From Prolixibacteraceae bacterium (GTDB lineage Bacteria; Bacteroidota; Bacteroidia; Bacteroidales; Prolixibacteraceae), in contig JAGYOI010000008.1 of assembly GCA_018399395.1 (NCBI GenBank), positions 1-16,569 on the forward strand: a stretch of 16,569 nucleotides of DNA. The letters are read 5' to 3'. Below, in pieces: positions 14,877 through 16,569 of the stretch. Every line of letters starts with the position of its first letter. Position 1 is the stretch's first letter. The position numbers were made by a program, and so were the translations under genes. Below the pieces are notes generated by a model. The model saw only the letters and a program-made list of their open reading frames with translations. It did not search any database and was not told the origin of the DNA.

Positions 14877-16569
14877 TTACCAAAAATAAATATAGAATGC
14901 TATAATAATACCCATTATTATAACAGAATGAATAACATCCCATTTATTCCAGCTTTCACGTGTATATTCCTTTTGAGCTTTTGTTGCTGAGGCAAAGGTT
15001 AAACCTTCGATTTGAGCAGCCGGAGCTGATTTTGTGTACATACTAACAATAACAATAACCAAAATACTGACAAGCAGCATACCACCACTAAAGAACAACC
15101 AGTTTACATCGTAAAACAGCACAAAGAACGGATTATTTACACCCATTTCAGCAGCCCATAGTTTTACATCGGTAAAACCATCGGCTTTGGCAAGTTGAGT
15201 ATAAAGCACCTTGGCTCCAAGTCGGACAACACCAATAATAAAACCAACAATCATCCCCCACAATCCACCTTTTGGAGTTGGACGCGATGAAAGTACACCC
15301 AACAGGAATGCTGCTGCGATACCAGGCGCCAAAACCGACTGTACATCCTGCAGGTAAGTATAAAGCACATCGCCGATGCTACGCATAATTGGTATCCACA
15401 AAATACCCAGAACTACAATAATAACAGTAGCAGTACGGCCAACTTTAAGTAATTTCTTTTCGGTTGCGGTAGGTTTATACTTTTTATAAAAATCGATGGT
15501 AAACAACATTGCTGATGAGTTAAACAACGAGGCCAGCGAACTCATAAGGGCAGCCAGAATACCCGACACGACCAAACCTTTCACACCTGCCGGAAGCAAT
15601 GTAGACACCAAAGTAGGGAAAGCAGCATCGGCACTGGTTAGCGAAAATACTTCCCCGTTAATTACCACACCTTTTTGTGCCATTGCAAAAGCAATCATAC
15701 CTGGAATCATAAACAAAAACACGGGCGTTAATTTTAAGTATGCCCCGAAAATTGTCCCCCGGCGTGATTCTTTTTCATTTTTGCCCGACAACACACGTTG
15801 CACAATAAACTGGTCGGTACACCAATACCAGAAACCAATAATTGCAGAGCCTATAAACACACCTAACCATGGAAAGTCGGCATCACGGTTGCTACGAATT
15901 AAATTTACCATTGAATCTCCGTATTGATTAACTTCAACAGCACTTGTAATACGTAACACTTCATCCCAGCCCCCAACGGCACGTAATCCAAGCACGAGTA
16001 TTATTAACGACCCCAGCAGTAGTATTGGTGTTTGTAACACTGAAGTATATAGAACCGACTTCATTCCGCCAATAACAGTATATAAAGCTGTAATTAACAC
16101 CAATCCGATGGCCGATATCCAGAAGAAATCAATGCCCCACATTCTGTCAATGCCAAACACTTCTTTGAACACGATACCACCAGCATATACAGTAACTGCA
16201 ACTTTAGTTAACACATAACTTACTAATGAAATTAACGAAAGTAAGGTACGTGACTGTGAGTTGTAACGTTTTTCAAGAAATTCAGGCATGGTGTAAACCA
16301 TACTCCTGGAATAAAAAGGAACAAATACCCAACCCAGTATCAGGATCATCCAGCCCTGAATCTCCCAGTGTGCCATAGCCATACCACTTGAAGCACCTGC
16401 ACCGGCTAATCCGATTAAGTGTTCTGAACCAATATTGGAAGCAAAAATTGATGCACCAATAGCAATCCATGATGCATCCCGCCCGGCAAGAAAATAATCG
16501 CCCGATGTACTTTGTTTTTGTTTGAAAACCCAGACGATTATACCAACAAGCAATAATCCAAAGATACCG
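14877..16569 (-). CDS. SGLT-type sodium/sugar symporter (SSS family), 5' end missing, probable L-arabinose importer
   Basis: The frame is open to the right edge, so the visible 563 residues lack roughly the first 15-20. A TTG at 16553 is not the true start, because coding-like residues GIFGL continue upstream of it. The protein has 13-14 hydrophobic segments. DYFLAGR, then SNIGSEHLIGLAGAG, match the first unwound helix of SGLTs, with the Asn and His used in sugar contact in human SGLT1. FWYWCTDQFIVQR is nearly the same as the human SGLT1 segment (recalled), YLKL supplies the sugar-contact Lys, and SSLASLFNSS holds the Ser pair of the second sodium site. It ends FYIYFW, like Vibrio vSGLT. It is followed after 13 nt by araR, which makes arabinose the likely substrate; glucose or galactose cannot be excluded by sequence. 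Confidence 0.93.
   Translation of the reverse strand, partial: GIFGLLLVGIIVWVFKQKQSTSGDYFLAGRDASWIAIGASIFASNIGSEHLIGLAGAGASSGMAMAHWEIQGWMILILGWVFVPFYSRSMVYTMPEFLEKRYNSQSRTLLSLISLVSYVLTKVAVTVYAGGIVFKEVFGIDRMWGIDFFWISAIGLVLITALYTVIGGMKSVLYTSVLQTPILLLGSLIILVLGLRAVGGWDEVLRITSAVEVNQYGDSMVNLIRSNRDADFPWLGVFIGSAIIGFWYWCTDQFIVQRVLSGKNEKESRRGTIFGAYLKLTPVFLFMIPGMIAFAMAQKGVVINGEVFSLTSADAAFPTLVSTLLPAGVKGLVVSGILAALMSSLASLFNSSAMLFTIDFYKKYKPTATEKKLLKVGRTATVIIVVLGILWIPIMRSIGDVLYTYLQDVQSVLAPGIAAAFLLGVLSSRPTPKGGLWGMIVGFIIGVVRLGAKVLYTQLAKADGFTDVKLWAAEMGVNNPFFVLFYDVNWLFFSGGMLLVSILVIVIVSMYTKSAPAAQIEGLTFASATKAQKEYTRESWNKWDVIHSVIIMGIIIAFYIYFW

Noticed and set aside
15496-15927. A 143-codon open frame on the plus strand
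   Set aside because: It is antisense to the SSS transporter and shows only the composition expected of a shadow frame.
16551-16553. TTG as the start of the SSS transporter
   Set aside because: The frame continues upstream with residues GIFGL to the window edge, and SGLT proteins need more N-terminal sequence, so the gene is truncated rather than starting here.

Overview
The window looks like a Bacteroidetes chromosome, most likely Bacteroidales or Marinilabiliales. The evidence is A+T-rich intergenic DNA, lipoboxes on secreted glycosidases, a GH92 enzyme, SGLT-type sugar uptake and a Nudix-type arabinose regulator. I cannot fix the genus. All thirteen genes read on the minus strand, so transcription runs from high to low coordinates. 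I saw no tRNA, rRNA, CRISPR array, insertion sequence or phage gene. No gene-free stretch exceeds 140 bases, and no gene shows a frameshift. Two genes are cut by the window edges: the SSS transporter at its 5' end (right edge) and the apiosidase-like gene at its 3' end (left edge).

Right half, about 10494-16569: an L-arabinose module in the order SSS/SGLT-type symporter, araR (Nudix-fold repressor), araD, araB and galM (secreted mutarotase). L-arabinose isomerase (araA) is not in the window and would be expected upstream of it or elsewhere. A perfect 13-bp inverted repeat lies between araB and galM, next to a candidate promoter, and is a candidate AraR operator.

Left half, about 1-10367: a LacI-family regulator gene followed by a seven-gene unit. 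The unit holds a GRP-family sugar permease, a GH92 lipoprotein, a nucleoside hydrolase lipoprotein, a GH9 enzyme, ribokinase, a second secreted nucleoside hydrolase and a DUF4038/GH140-like enzyme. A nearly perfect 36-bp palindrome sits just ahead of the permease gene and is the probable operator of the LacI protein. The simplest reading is ribose and nucleoside scavenging: secreted hydrolases free ribose, the permease imports it and RbsK makes ribose-5-phosphate.

The unusual part is that three secreted carbohydrate-active enzymes from unrelated families (GH92, GH9, DUF4038) are built into this ribose operon. This suggests the real substrate is a glycan or glycoconjugate carrying a pentose (ribofuranose or apiose-like), not only free nucleosides. 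Both nucleoside hydrolases lack the usual leaving-group histidine, and the GH92 protein has a changed substrate-loop motif, which fits non-standard substrates. Both halves would feed the pentose phosphate pathway.
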